From Nitrososphaeraceae archaeon (GTDB lineage Archaea > Thermoproteota > Nitrososphaeria > Nitrososphaerales > Nitrososphaeraceae), in assembly GCA_021155845.1 (NCBI GenBank), contig JAJNBK010000243.1, positions 1 to 6,856 on the forward strand: a stretch of 6,856 nt of DNA, read 5' to 3'. Each line of letters opens with the position of its first letter. The stretch's first letter is position 1. Below, piece by piece: positions 1 to 6,327 of this stretch. The notes under the pieces were generated by a model. It saw only the letters and a list, made by a program, of their open reading frames with translations, made no database searches and was not told the origin of the DNA. The translations under genes were made by a program, and so were the position numbers.

Positions 1-66
1 CTACAGGTTCGTAATTATACTCTACCGAGCATCTTCCTCACCATTAAGACGTTCACATCCTTGCCT

Positions 67-426
67 TTACCTCAACAGTATCCATAAAAAAAAGTTCACG
101 AGCATTCCTAGTATTGTAGATATTACAAACATGTATGCACAAGTAATAAGGAGTATATTACGCCGATCAAAGATATCAGATAATGTCCCAGATGGTAAAG
201 CAAAGAGGAAAATTGGTAGAGTAGTCGCTGTCGTGAGAAGTGAAACGAATAAAGGATTTGGAGCAAGTGAAGTCATTAACCACGAAGCTCCGACATCATA
301 CATAGCTCCACCAATATATGAAAAGAGAGCAGCAATCCACAACATCCTATACAGACTAGATCTAAAAGGACTTAAACCGGTTGCTGAAATATTTTCTTCG
401 CGTAGTTGTCCATCTCTTTCGACCAT
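67..426 (-). pseudogene. Truncated MFS exporter, N-terminal stub (MFS_3/EntS-like)
   Basis: The 119-residue product resembles the first quarter of a 12-helix major facilitator exporter. After a polar N-terminus of about 26 residues come hydrophobic segments at about 28-47, 59-78 and 91-117. Between the second and third lies the MFS loop signature GTLSDIFDRR (residues 80-89), matching the G-x-L-[AS]-D-x-x-[DG]-R-R motif A. The SPFRSSLYRMLWIAALFSYIG stretch near the start is typical of the MFS_3/EntS subgroup of drug or siderophore exporters. Such proteins are usually over 400 residues, but this frame stops with TAA right after helix 3. None of the three minus-strand frames in the remaining 66 bases continues MFS-like sequence. 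It is therefore most likely a dead fragment left by a deletion or rearrangement. The start is the ATG at 424-426. The open frame on the opposite strand at 131-439 is a shadow. Confidence 0.72.
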
Positions 427-794
427 AGAAAATAAGTAAGCAATACTTGGTCATACATTTTTCTATAAAGTCTGAAGCAAACATATACACGGAATAGGTC
501 AAGAAGCAGCAGGACATAACGCGAGCTGTGAATTAAAGACATGATCGTGTGTATTTTTCGTTTATCGATAATGTGATTGAAATATCAATTAAGCAAACCA
601 TTGAACCCTTTACGTGCTGGACCCAAACCCCATGAGTCCTTCTATCTTTCATATAATGCTATAACTCTATTGAAAATTCCATAGGTTGATCAAACTGAAT
701 CTGTTATTATCACCGTGTACCAATTAATTATAGACTATATCATCACTTATTGATATGATGATTTTACTGATATATCATTTAGAGCAAATCTGTG
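427..794. other. Non-coding stretch between the MFS stub and the CCGG repeat element
   Basis: I see no convincing gene here. A 39-codon minus-strand frame (533-652) starts with ATG but resembles nothing I know and has no clear promoter. The AT-rich part at about 735-780 has weak self-complementary stretches built from TGATAT/ATATCA, with no clear function. Confidence 0.5.
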
Positions 795-800
795 AAGATA

Positions 801-981
801 TGTAAATTATCGCCGGTATCTCCGGAATCCCCGGCGAATATAAAATCATGCTCAATTTTAGCCCAAAGCAGCTGGTGATATCACCGGGGATATTATATTC
901 CAATAATTCATATATCACCGGCGAAAAATGGATAATTCACGCTTAACCCTGTAGTTCCGGCGATACCGGGGATATTATACA
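801..981. repeat. CCGG-rich element with imperfect terminal inverted repeats (MITE-like)
   Basis: Seven CCGG tetramers lie at 813, 822, 831, 884, 918, 957 and 966, in sequence that is otherwise strongly AT-rich; three, then two, of them are spaced exactly 9 bp apart. The 27 bases at 801-827 match the reverse complement of 955-981 at 23 positions, with TGTA...TACA ends. Both ends are flanked by TA (799-800 and 982-983), which could be a TA target duplication as made by IS630/mariner-type transposases. Inside, CCGGCGAA occurs at 831 and 918, and CCGGGGATATTATA at 884 and 966, so the element also looks like two diverged tandem units of about 85 bp. A perfect 12-bp palindrome GGTGATATCACC is at 874-885. 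No ORF is present, so it would be non-autonomous. A cluster of operator sites for a dimeric regulator is the main alternative. Confidence 0.6.
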
Positions 982-983
982 TA

Positions 984-1347
984 CTTCTTTTACTTCAATA
1001 GCTGTTATCTCAATATGCCAACGACAATAACAAAATGAAATTTCGAAAGGGATCTACCGTTTTAGACATTCTGATACTTTCGCATATGAAACTTTAGTCT
1101 AAAGTCTGACAAATGATTCATGCATTAGCATATGTGCAGTTCAAAGTAATCAACTTTTGAAATTAAAATATAAGGATCGTATTAGTGGAGTTATTTGATA
1201 ATGCAATAAGTACAAAACAATTTGTATGAAAGGAAACAAATAATGTCTATATTATGTCGAGATCTAATTTCAAAGGAAATTGTAATAATATTTAGTACAT
1301 ATATGTCAGGATTATTACAGATACTTTGAATTCAAATACTGTGTATT
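984..1347. other. Non-coding stretch with no supported gene
   Basis: No gene is supported. The best candidate is a 28-residue frame starting at ATG 1243 (ending 1329), preceded about 9 bases upstream by a purine-rich GAAAGGA. It is too short and too featureless to call. The rest is AT-rich with frequent stops in all frames. Confidence 0.45.
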
Positions 1348-1425
1348 GGTAACAGTTGAAAACAGATGATAGCAGAGGTAACGAAGAGATAACAATGATA
1401 ACAAAACTGGTATCAAATGATAACA
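1348..1425 (+). promoter_or_regulatory. Array of seven GRTAACA-like direct repeats upstream of the HTH gene
   Basis: Copies begin at 1348 (GGTAACA), 1368 (GATAGCA), 1377 (GGTAACG), 1388 (GATAACA), 1397 (GATAACA), 1409 (GGTATCA) and 1419 (GATAACA). All are in the same orientation. Start-to-start spacings are 20, 9, 11, 9, 12 and 10 bp, close to one DNA turn or two, so the sites would lie on one face of the helix. The array ends 53 bp before the start codon of an HTH protein gene. This fits either an operator bound cooperatively, perhaps by that protein itself, or an iteron-like array of a replicon. The binding partner is inferred only from proximity. Confidence 0.55.
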
Positions 1426-1478
1426 AGAAGAAACAGCTTTAAGCTTCCATCATACTATATTTCTTGAAGATATAAAAG

Positions 1479-1967
1479 ATGACGATATCAACTAGACAGG
1501 AAAGAGAAAGACTTGTACGAGAGCTTTACAATCAGGGTAAGACTTATCGTGAAATATGTAAAGAGGTAAGAATATCTCCACGTGATATAGGAGTTATTTT
1601 GAACAAGGCAGTTGAAGATAAGACAGCAAGAGAAGAAGGAATAAAACAAGATGATGGTGAGAAGAACCAAAATCAAGAACAACTGCAGCAACAACAATTA
1701 TCTCTTTCGACTCAAGCCTACAAACTCTTTTCTGATAGAAAGACTCCATTAGAAGTAGCTATCGCATTAAATCTGAAAGAGTCAGAGGCAACAAAATTCC
1801 ACAAAGAATATTGGAAGCTAAAGCAACAACATAATCTGAATATGGCTTATGAAGAGACTAAAGGTAATCTTGAGCCTTTTCTAAGATTATATAAATTATC
1901 TAAAGCTGCAGGTATGAGTGCAAACAGCAATCACACAGAACTATGGCGTACTTCAATAATCAAATAG
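1479..1967 (+). CDS. HTH-domain protein, N-terminal part of a frameshifted gene
   Basis: The 162-residue open frame begins with a homeodomain-like helix-turn-helix at residues 7-43, including GKTYREICKEV and the recognition-helix region ISPRDIGVIL. A charged Gln/Glu-rich linker follows (50-73). A second HTH-like helical module lies at about 77-107 (STQAYKLFSDRKTPLEVAIA), then a helical tail. I recall this layout from long thaumarchaeal HTH/coiled-coil proteins of unknown role; DNA binding is inferred from the fold. The frame stops at TAG 1965-1967 just after ELWR. The next frame (from 1949) reads YFNNQIETQKKALTSYRI, a natural coiled-coil continuation, so one base seems to be missing near 1947-1965. 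It could be translated as a truncated DNA-binding protein. The ATG at 1479 is preceded by AT-rich TATA-like sequence at 1453-1461 and 1471-1477, and by the repeat array at 1348-1425. Confidence 0.7.
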   Translation: MTISTRQERERLVRELYNQGKTYREICKEVRISPRDIGVILNKAVEDKTAREEGIKQDDGEKNQNQEQLQQQQLSLSTQAYKLFSDRKTPLEVAIALNLKESEATKFHKEYWKLKQQHNLNMAYEETKGNLEPFLRLYKLSKAAGMSANSNHTELWRTSIIK

Positions 1968-2051
1968 AAACACAAAAAAAAGCCTTAACCTCTTATCGCA
2001 TATCTTGTATAAGAGAAAGAAGAGATAAGAAAGCTCTACAATGAAAAGGCA

Positions 2052-2435
2052 ATGATAGAGAATTTTGTTACTCAATTTAAGAACAATAATGAAGAATATC
2101 TTAAGATAAAACAAGAAGCTGAAGAAAATGTGAAAAGTGTTTTATCGAATGGTAAACTAATCTTAAAATTTGCTACTCTCCCTGTAATTGAATCATTAAG
2201 GATGAACCCTGAATTATATAACTTTGTAATACATGATAATTCAAATAATACTACTATTAGCTATGGATCTAACTATCCTTCATTAATGTTGTCAGGACGA
2301 CAGCCGCATCAACAGCAATCATTTAATGATATCTATACTGCTTTGATATTAGAAGAATCTGAAAAGCTTTACAATAAGTTAACAACAAAACTAGCAAATG
2401 ATATTATAGCAGCCTGCTGCTCCTGTAGCTATTAG
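2052..2435 (+). pseudogene. C-terminal fragment of the same HTH/coiled-coil gene
   Basis: This is probably not a separate gene. The frame is already open from 2013, before the first ATG, and reads EKEEIRKLYNEKAMIENF into the ATG at 2052. That looks like the continuing coiled coil of the gene starting at 1479, in the same reading phase. Between them lies a segment (1949 to about 2012) that is only sensible in another phase, so two opposite indels would restore the frame. The body is hydrophilic and helical, with YLKIKQEAEENVKSVLSNGK and later FNDIYTALILEESEKLYNKL, and no catalytic motif. The last residues IIAACCSCSY are odd. A shift near 2414 would instead give AAPVAIRTSSLRPLSANDKK, ending at TAG 2476-2478, so a third indel near the C-terminus is possible. 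No promoter is evident directly upstream. Confidence 0.6.
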
Positions 2436-2617
2436 GACATCATCATTACGACCGCTATCAGCGAATGATAAGAAGTAGAAATTAACCCATCAGAATGATA
2501 ATAGTTATGATGAAAACACAGGAACTTGGATATAATAATACATGTAACTAACCCTATTCGTTTTGTTTTGCAAAGTATTTTATGAGCATAATATTATTTG
2601 TTTCTCTGTATCCTAAA

Positions 2618-2628
2618 TTTAATATATT
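2618..2628 (+). promoter_or_regulatory. TATA-like box for the gene at 2653
   Basis: TTTAATATATT is centred about 30 bp upstream of the TTG start at 2653. That spacing suits an archaeal TATA box giving a transcript that begins at or very near the start codon (leaderless). No ribosome binding site is present. The next gene has a similar box at similar spacing. Confidence 0.5.
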
Positions 2629-2652
2629 ACGATATTTTGTTTATCTATATAA

Positions 2653-2997
2653 TTGTCAAATGATAAAAAAGGAAAAGGAATAAAAGACCTATTATATGAA
2701 AGGTTTAAGGATCTTATAGTTCCCAAAACAACAGCAACTGATATAGTGAGCAGTAATGCCAAAATAGTTCTTTATGGGCTTTTTGCTTTAGTAGGATTTG
2801 CGATATTAACGTATGCTATTATTGTCACAGGAGATAAATATAATCCGGATACTGAAAGTTATAAAAAGCTCAATGATGCCCAGAAAGTTGAGCGTGGAGA
2901 ATCGCTTGATCAGCTTAATGCTGTTTTCGTTGCAGCTATATCAGGAGGAGTAGCATTGGGTGGTACTTTAATTTCACAGTTATGGGGAAGAGGGTAA
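2653..2997 (+). CDS. Small two-helix membrane protein (paralog of the next gene)
   Basis: A 114-residue protein of unknown function. It has a basic cytoplasmic-type N-terminus of about 30 residues, a first membrane helix at about 37-59 (VLYGLFALVGFAILTYAI), a polar loop (60-88), and a second hydrophobic Gly/Ala-rich helix at about 88-108 (NAVFVAAISGGVALGGTLIS), ending QLWGRG. Both helices closely match those of the neighbouring gene at 3077, so the pair arose by duplication. Here the protein stops where the neighbour continues into an Ig-like domain. No Ig-like sequence can be read in the 76-bp gap behind it, so it may never have had one or has lost it cleanly. The start is TTG at 2653; no in-frame ATG precedes the first helix, and the TATA-like box upstream suits this choice. 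A role as membrane anchor or partner of the neighbour is speculative. Confidence 0.68.
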   Translation: MSNDKKGKGIKDLLYERFKDLIVPKTTATDIVSSNAKIVLYGLFALVGFAILTYAIIVTGDKYNPDTESYKKLNDAQKVERGESLDQLNAVFVAAISGGVALGGTLISQLWGRG

Positions 2998-3043
2998 TTA
3001 AGGATAGATAGTAGAAGATTCCACACCCAAACTTAAGAAGATA

Positions 3044-3053
3044 ATTAATATAT
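3044..3053 (+). promoter_or_regulatory. TATA-like box for the gene at 3077
   Basis: ATTAATATAT is centred about 29 bp upstream of the TTG start at 3077. Sequence and spacing are close to those of the box at 2618-2628, suggesting that the promoter was duplicated with the gene and that each copy is transcribed separately. AAGGA at 3072-3076 abuts the start codon and is too close to act as a ribosome binding site. Confidence 0.5.
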
Positions 3054-3076
3054 CTGTTCTCAGGTTTTATCAAGGA

Positions 3077-3667
3077 TTGTCAGATAAAGAGCAATTACCA
3101 GGAGAAAAAGTAAGCTATAACTCTAAAGCAGTCCTATTGGGATTATTCGCCTTAGTAGGCTTTGTTCTATTAGTATTTGCTATTTCCGCTAACATATTTT
3201 CTCCAGATCAAACTGGGCGACTTACTACAGTATTTGTTGCAGCTATATCAGGAGCGTTAGCATTGGGTGGTACGTTGATAACGCAACTCTGGGGAAAAGA
3301 CACTGGTAGTAAACCAAATATATATATCACAAATCCTAAGGACACTGCAACTGGAATTCCCATAGACACATCTGTTACAGCTTCATTCAATAAGTTGATG
3401 AATAGTTCAACTATTAACTCACAGACATTTAAATTAAAAGACGATACTAATTCTGGCCTAGACGTAACGGTAACCCTAGAAGGAGGAAATGCAATATTTA
3501 AGCCATCGCCATCGAATCCTCTTAAACCCCTTACTAAGTATACAGCTACCATAACTAAAGATGCAAAAGATATGACAGGTAATTCATTAGAAGCCGACAA
3601 GGTATGGTCATTTACTACAGGTAAAGAAGATGTTAAACCATCACCTTCAAATGATTCCCAAAAGTGA
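3077..3667 (+). CDS. Membrane-anchored Ig-like (Big_5) domain protein
   Basis: A 196-residue protein. Residues 16-38 (AVLLGLFALVGFVLLVFAIS) and 50-70 (TTVFVAAISGALALGGTLIT) are membrane helices nearly identical in pattern to those of the gene at 2653. After QLWGKD a single bacterial Ig-like domain of the SbsA/Big_5 type spans about 82-182. It opens with ITNPKDTATGIPIDTSVTAS, contains FNKLMNSSTINSQTFKL and the edge strand YTATITKDAKDMTGNSL, and ends with the hallmark WSFTTG. A Pro/Ser/Lys tail follows. Such domains usually face outside the cell in surface, adhesion or polymer-binding proteins, so an envelope role is likely; the ligand is unknown. With two helices both termini lie on the same side, so the Ig domain and N-terminus would both be outside if it is extracellular. 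The start is TTG, supported by the paralog and the TATA spacing. Convergent with the FUN14 gene. Confidence 0.8.
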   Translation: MSDKEQLPGEKVSYNSKAVLLGLFALVGFVLLVFAISANIFSPDQTGRLTTVFVAAISGALALGGTLITQLWGKDTGSKPNIYITNPKDTATGIPIDTSVTASFNKLMNSSTINSQTFKLKDDTNSGLDVTVTLEGGNAIFKPSPSNPLKPLTKYTATITKDAKDMTGNSLEADKVWSFTTGKEDVKPSPSNDSQK

Positions 3668-3884
3668 AAGATCAAAAAACATCGTAACAGAAGATAATTA
3701 AACAGTTGATCATATCAAAAGCTGCAGATTCACACCAAGATAAATCTAATTACAACAGTAACGTTACTCTCAATCAAATTCTAATATTTTATTGTATATT
3801 CATTCTCTATCAAAGAATTCATTGTTTATACTAGATGCTCATTTACTTTAAAGAAATTCATTATTTCTTCTTGTCATTGTCGAA
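3668..3884. other. Convergent intergenic region with a 12-bp palindrome
   Basis: This gap separates the 3' ends of the Ig-like gene and the FUN14 gene. It contains the perfect palindrome AGTAACGTTACT at 3757-3768 and T-rich runs on both strands that could act as archaeal terminators. The plus-strand frame at 3835-4065 is a shadow of the FUN14 gene. Confidence 0.4.
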
Positions 3885-4250
3885 TCATCCTTTCATACAT
3901 CCAATCACAAATCCTGTTGACATACTACCTGTGAGAGGAATACCAATGCTAGTCATTGTTAATGAGGAGGCTGTTGCAGTAGCATGGCCATCGCCGCCAC
4001 TAATACCTGAGATCTGTGTTATTGCATTTGAAAGTGTTGTAATAGCAACTTCTGATATCTGTTGAAGTTTATTCCAGTTTATGTTAGCTATCTGATGATA
4101 TTGTAGGTATGCTAATCCAGCAAAGAATAATCCAACTATAACAGCAGCTATTTTAATTACTTTCTTCAAGGCATATCCAATAAGAATACCTACAAAGAAG
4201 CCACCGCCTATAGTAGCTGCAGTTGGTCCGAAACTCTCAATAATACCCAT
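3885..4250 (-). CDS. FUN14 family membrane protein
   Basis: A 121-residue protein with the FUN14 layout. A Gly-rich first helix (about 11-29, GGGFFVGILIGYALKKVIKI) ends in the conserved G-Y-x-L-K-K pattern and is followed by a second helix (31-50). An amphipathic region (52-82) and a short Gly/Ala/Thr-rich linker lead to a C-terminal helix beginning GIPLTGSMSTGFVIG and ending MKG, the usual family ending. Length is normal, so the gene looks intact. FUN14 relatives are mitophagy receptors in eukaryotes; archaeal members are common but functionally uncharacterised, so no role beyond a membrane protein is claimed. The start is ATG at 4248-4250, placed so that helix 1 follows a ten-residue N-terminus. 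Another minus-strand open frame (4237-4464) overlaps the start by 14 bases. Confidence 0.82.
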   Translation of the reverse strand: MGIIESFGPTAATIGGGFFVGILIGYALKKVIKIAAVIVGLFFAGLAYLQYHQIANINWNKLQQISEVAITTLSNAITQISGISGGDGHATATASSLTMTSIGIPLTGSMSTGFVIGCMKG

Positions 4251-4464
4251 TATTCTTGATGCAACCCCTTAGGAGCTTAGTTGTAGTTATGCAACGATTA
4301 TTTTCATATCTCTGTAGTACTGCAGCATTCCTCTTTATAGTAACAATATCAAATATCAACATTCCTACTATGGATTGAAAACGTGTACCAGCATAGTTCC
4401 TGTATGCTGGATCTTCTATATCTACTTGCTTAATAGCTTTTGTAGTAGACTTTTCTATCCAATA
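4237..4464 (-). pseudogene. Unidentified open frame overlapping the FUN14 start, possible gene remnant
   Basis: Seventy-five sense codons are open on the minus strand between TAG (4465-4467) and TGA (4237-4239). The translation looks protein-like, for example VDIEDPAYRNYAGTRFQSIV and IFDIVTIKRNAAVLQRYENN, with a balanced mix of acidic, basic and hydrophobic residues. There is no ATG, GTG or TTG near its beginning; the first ATG (4360-4362) would leave 41 residues. It could be the 3' end of a broken gene, or a non-ATG gene read together with the downstream FUN14 gene, whose ATG it overlaps by 14 bases. A frame this long can arise by chance in a window of this size, so the case rests on composition alone. 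I do not recognise the family. Confidence 0.3.
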
Positions 4465-4576
4465 CTAGATGGATTTATGGCAAGTTATATGAGAGAGATA
4501 TGATATTTAACAGCAAGATAGAGGAAGTTACACTACTGTTTCAACTAAATCTCATCTAAATTTCTCATCATGTATT

Positions 4577-4693
4577 ATGATAATAACTATACCGATAGCA
4601 GAAGTAAGACAACTTAAGATTAATGACAACGACAGACTAAATTGGGAAATTGCACTTGATAATAATAAATCAGCAACAATCGCATCAATTTAG
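4577..4693 (+). pseudogene. AbrB/SpoVT-like DNA-binding domain fragment
   Basis: A short frame of 38 residues starting at ATG 4577 reads MIITIPIAEVRQLKINDNDR followed by LNWEIALDNNK. This matches the core of the SpoVT-AbrB swapped-hairpin fold, whose usual pattern is Q-I-T-I-P-K-x-V-R-x-x-L-x-I-x-x-G-D-x-L-x-W-x-I/L and which is found in transition-state regulators and MazE-type antitoxins. The N-terminal strand (normally V-x-x-K-G/R before Q-I-T-I-P) is absent, although the frame is open upstream to 4511 and contains a suggestive VSTK at 4538-4549. The usual Gly of the G-D turn is Asn, and nothing follows the last strand. It may be a decayed regulator, a very small functional domain, or a chance match. 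No toxin gene lies next to it. Confidence 0.42.
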
Positions 4694-5090
4694 TTTGCAT
4701 TCTAGTTATGCTTCTCAGCAGCGGGTATCTAAGCTAGTTCAGAAACACAATATACATACTATGAATATAATGCCTTCACCATCGCAAACAAGTCAATCAT
4801 ACTAAATCGCTAATTATTGAGCTAAAAGCTCCATTTTATCACAGCTGTTAAACTTGAGATTTATCAGAGTCACACAGATTAAGAAACAAAGCGCTTAACT
4901 GATGGTTTATCGTATTTGTTTTCTGTCTTTTGCATAGTTTAATCTGCATGAATTTAATTGTGATTGAATTAGCTTTTGTAAATCTTTATGTGTTACTAAT
5001 AGTAAATTATTACAGCAGGTAGCTTTACTCTATTGCGTTATACTATAGAGATCAATGTTGTCCTATATTTCATAATATATTTGTGATAAA
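4694..5090. other. Stretch with no supported gene
   Basis: No frame on either strand gives more than short peptides. A small perfect hairpin, GAGCT-AAA-AGCTC, lies at 4819-4831 and is followed by a T-rich run at 4833-4838. It could be a terminator for something upstream, but there is no clear gene for it to end. Confidence 0.45.
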
Positions 5091-5219
5091 ATGCAAGATA
5101 TTAAATTAATTCCATATAAGCGATATTTTAATCATGTTTATCCTGCAATTCCTATATATTTTATGAACGAAGTAATTTCTGAGTACAAATATTACGTTAT
5201 ATCAACAATAGCAAAATAA
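5091..5219 (+). CDS. Possible 42-residue small ORF
   Basis: ATG at 5091 opens 42 codons ending at TAA 5217-5219, 14 bases before the Het-C-like gene. The peptide is aromatic-rich (KLIPYKRYFNHVYPAIPIYF) with no motif or membrane helix I recognise. A TATA-like sequence (CTATATTTCATAATATA, about 5062-5079) lies 12-29 bases upstream, compatible with a leaderless transcript. Chance is a real possibility. Confidence 0.22.
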   Translation: MQDIKLIPYKRYFNHVYPAIPIYFMNEVISEYKYYVISTIAK

Positions 5220-5233
5220 TTGCAACTGATACG

Positions 5234-6232
5234 ATGTATGTAATTGATTCGGCTAGAGGTGTGCTGTCCAAGAATTATCAAAATTCTTTCTACTTCAAGG
5301 AACTCTTGCATACTGTTAAGGTAAAATTTGAAACCAAATTTATCAGGTTATTAATTGGTCTTGCAATTCTCCTTCTTCTTATTTCTTTCATGATGATGGT
5401 CATACCTGTCAGTGCATTCTGGCCTAGAGTTCATAGTGATATTAATAATAAGAGTTTAAGTTTCCTACAACCAGAAATCCTGACTAAGGTTAACAGCGGA
5501 GACAGAAGTGCTGAGACCATTGGTGAATTTGGCGGTCGTAAATATCATTCGACTGGTTGTGATTTCCAAGGTACCACTGAAAATATCAATAGGCTATATG
5601 ACCAAGTTGTGAGTAGTATTCATAACAAAGACATAATGGCTAAAACATTTGGTCTTCTTTTACATCCAGTTCAAGACTTTTATGCTCATTCCAATTGGAT
5701 AGAATTAGGAAGAAATGACTTAGTTGAGTCTAATAGTGATAGTAAGTGGCCTATTTTGCTGCCGTTTCAAGAATATAAAGGCATTATTATAGTTCAGGTA
5801 GGTGACAAAAGTAAAGGTGAACATTATGACATTCCTAATGGCTATACTTTAAATCGAGATGGAAAAGTTGTTTATGTCTTGACAAGTAATGGAACTTATC
5901 CAGGCCTAATCTCAGGTACTAGTTCCAAAAGCAATGCTAATTGTCCTAATGAAGACATATCCCTCACTCATCGTGAACTAAACAAAGATGAGCGATCTAA
6001 GAAAGGTTATGATAAAGCAAGAGCCCTGGCAGAGGCTCAGACAATTAATGAATGGTGTAGGTTGCTTAACTTAGTAGAACTAAGCCATGGTCAAGATGGA
6101 GTGCAATTGCTTATCAAAAGCTGGGTAGATGATAAACACAAAGCCAATTCTGTATGTCTTGACGATGGCTCTTCTTTAGTAAATAATGAGGTAGGATCAA
6201 ATAATGGTGATACAGACGAAATAGAAGCATGA
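5234..6232 (+). CDS. Membrane-anchored Het-C/VWA7-like protein with putative zinc-site helical domain
   Basis: A 332-residue protein. A 35-residue basic N-terminus precedes one strong hydrophobic segment (about 36-60), ending PVSAFWP, which acts as a signal peptide or anchor and places the rest outside the cell. The outer part matches the pattern of the Het-C / VWA7 N-terminal region, distantly like zinc-dependent phospholipase C and S1-P1 nuclease folds. It has VHSDINNKSL (H67, D69), KYHSTGCDF (H105), and the hallmark LLLHPVQDFYAHSNWIELG (H144, D148, H152, W155). THRELNKDERSKKGYDKARA (H246, D252) and an Ala/Leu helix with QTINEW follow. The spaced His/Asp residues could ligate zinc. Enzymatic activity is not shown, and no VWA or C-terminal domain follows; the tail is acidic and Asn/Ser-rich. 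The start is ATG 5234, with a possible TATA (GTTATATCAA, 5196-5205) about 35 bp upstream. The gene ends with TGA followed directly by TAA. Confidence 0.78.
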   Translation: MYVIDSARGVLSKNYQNSFYFKELLHTVKVKFETKFIRLLIGLAILLLLISFMMMVIPVSAFWPRVHSDINNKSLSFLQPEILTKVNSGDRSAETIGEFGGRKYHSTGCDFQGTTENINRLYDQVVSSIHNKDIMAKTFGLLLHPVQDFYAHSNWIELGRNDLVESNSDSKWPILLPFQEYKGIIIVQVGDKSKGEHYDIPNGYTLNRDGKVVYVLTSNGTYPGLISGTSSKSNANCPNEDISLTHRELNKDERSKKGYDKARALAEAQTINEWCRLLNLVELSHGQDGVQLLIKSWVDDKHKANSVCLDDGSSLVNNEVGSNNGDTDEIEA

Positions 6233-6327
6233 TAATAAGTTATCCGTCTATGCTCCAATTTTCTTATTAACGGTAGAGTAGTTATGGTAAGTTTATCAGT
6301 CAGTATACAGAAAATTGCTATTGAAAA

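Noticed and set aside
131..439. Plus-strand open frame of 102 codons
   Set aside because: It lies antisense to the MFS fragment, whose membrane helices and motif A are clearly the real signal.
591..650. Minus-strand GGGTTCAA resembling a tRNA T-loop
   Set aside because: No acceptor stem, D-arm or anticodon arm can be built around it.
533..652. Minus-strand 39-codon ORF starting with ATG
   Set aside because: No recognisable motif, promoter or neighbour support. This length is expected by chance.
801..981. CRISPR array for the CCGG repeats
   Set aside because: Repeats are short and diverged, spacing is irregular (9 to 53 bp), and there are no cas genes.
1243..1329. 28-residue ORF with a purine-rich stretch upstream
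   Set aside because: Too short, with no motif. The purine-rich stretch is common in this AT-rich DNA.
1488..1697. Minus-strand open frame of 69 codons, hydrophobic
   Set aside because: It is antisense to the HTH gene. Its Leu/Phe/Ser-rich content is the reverse image of Lys/Glu/Gln-rich codons.
3208..3675. Minus-strand open frame of 155 codons
   Set aside because: Antisense to the Ig-like gene, which has a recognisable domain and promoter.
3835..4065. Plus-strand open frame of 76 codons
   Set aside because: Antisense to the FUN14 gene, which is family-like over its full length.
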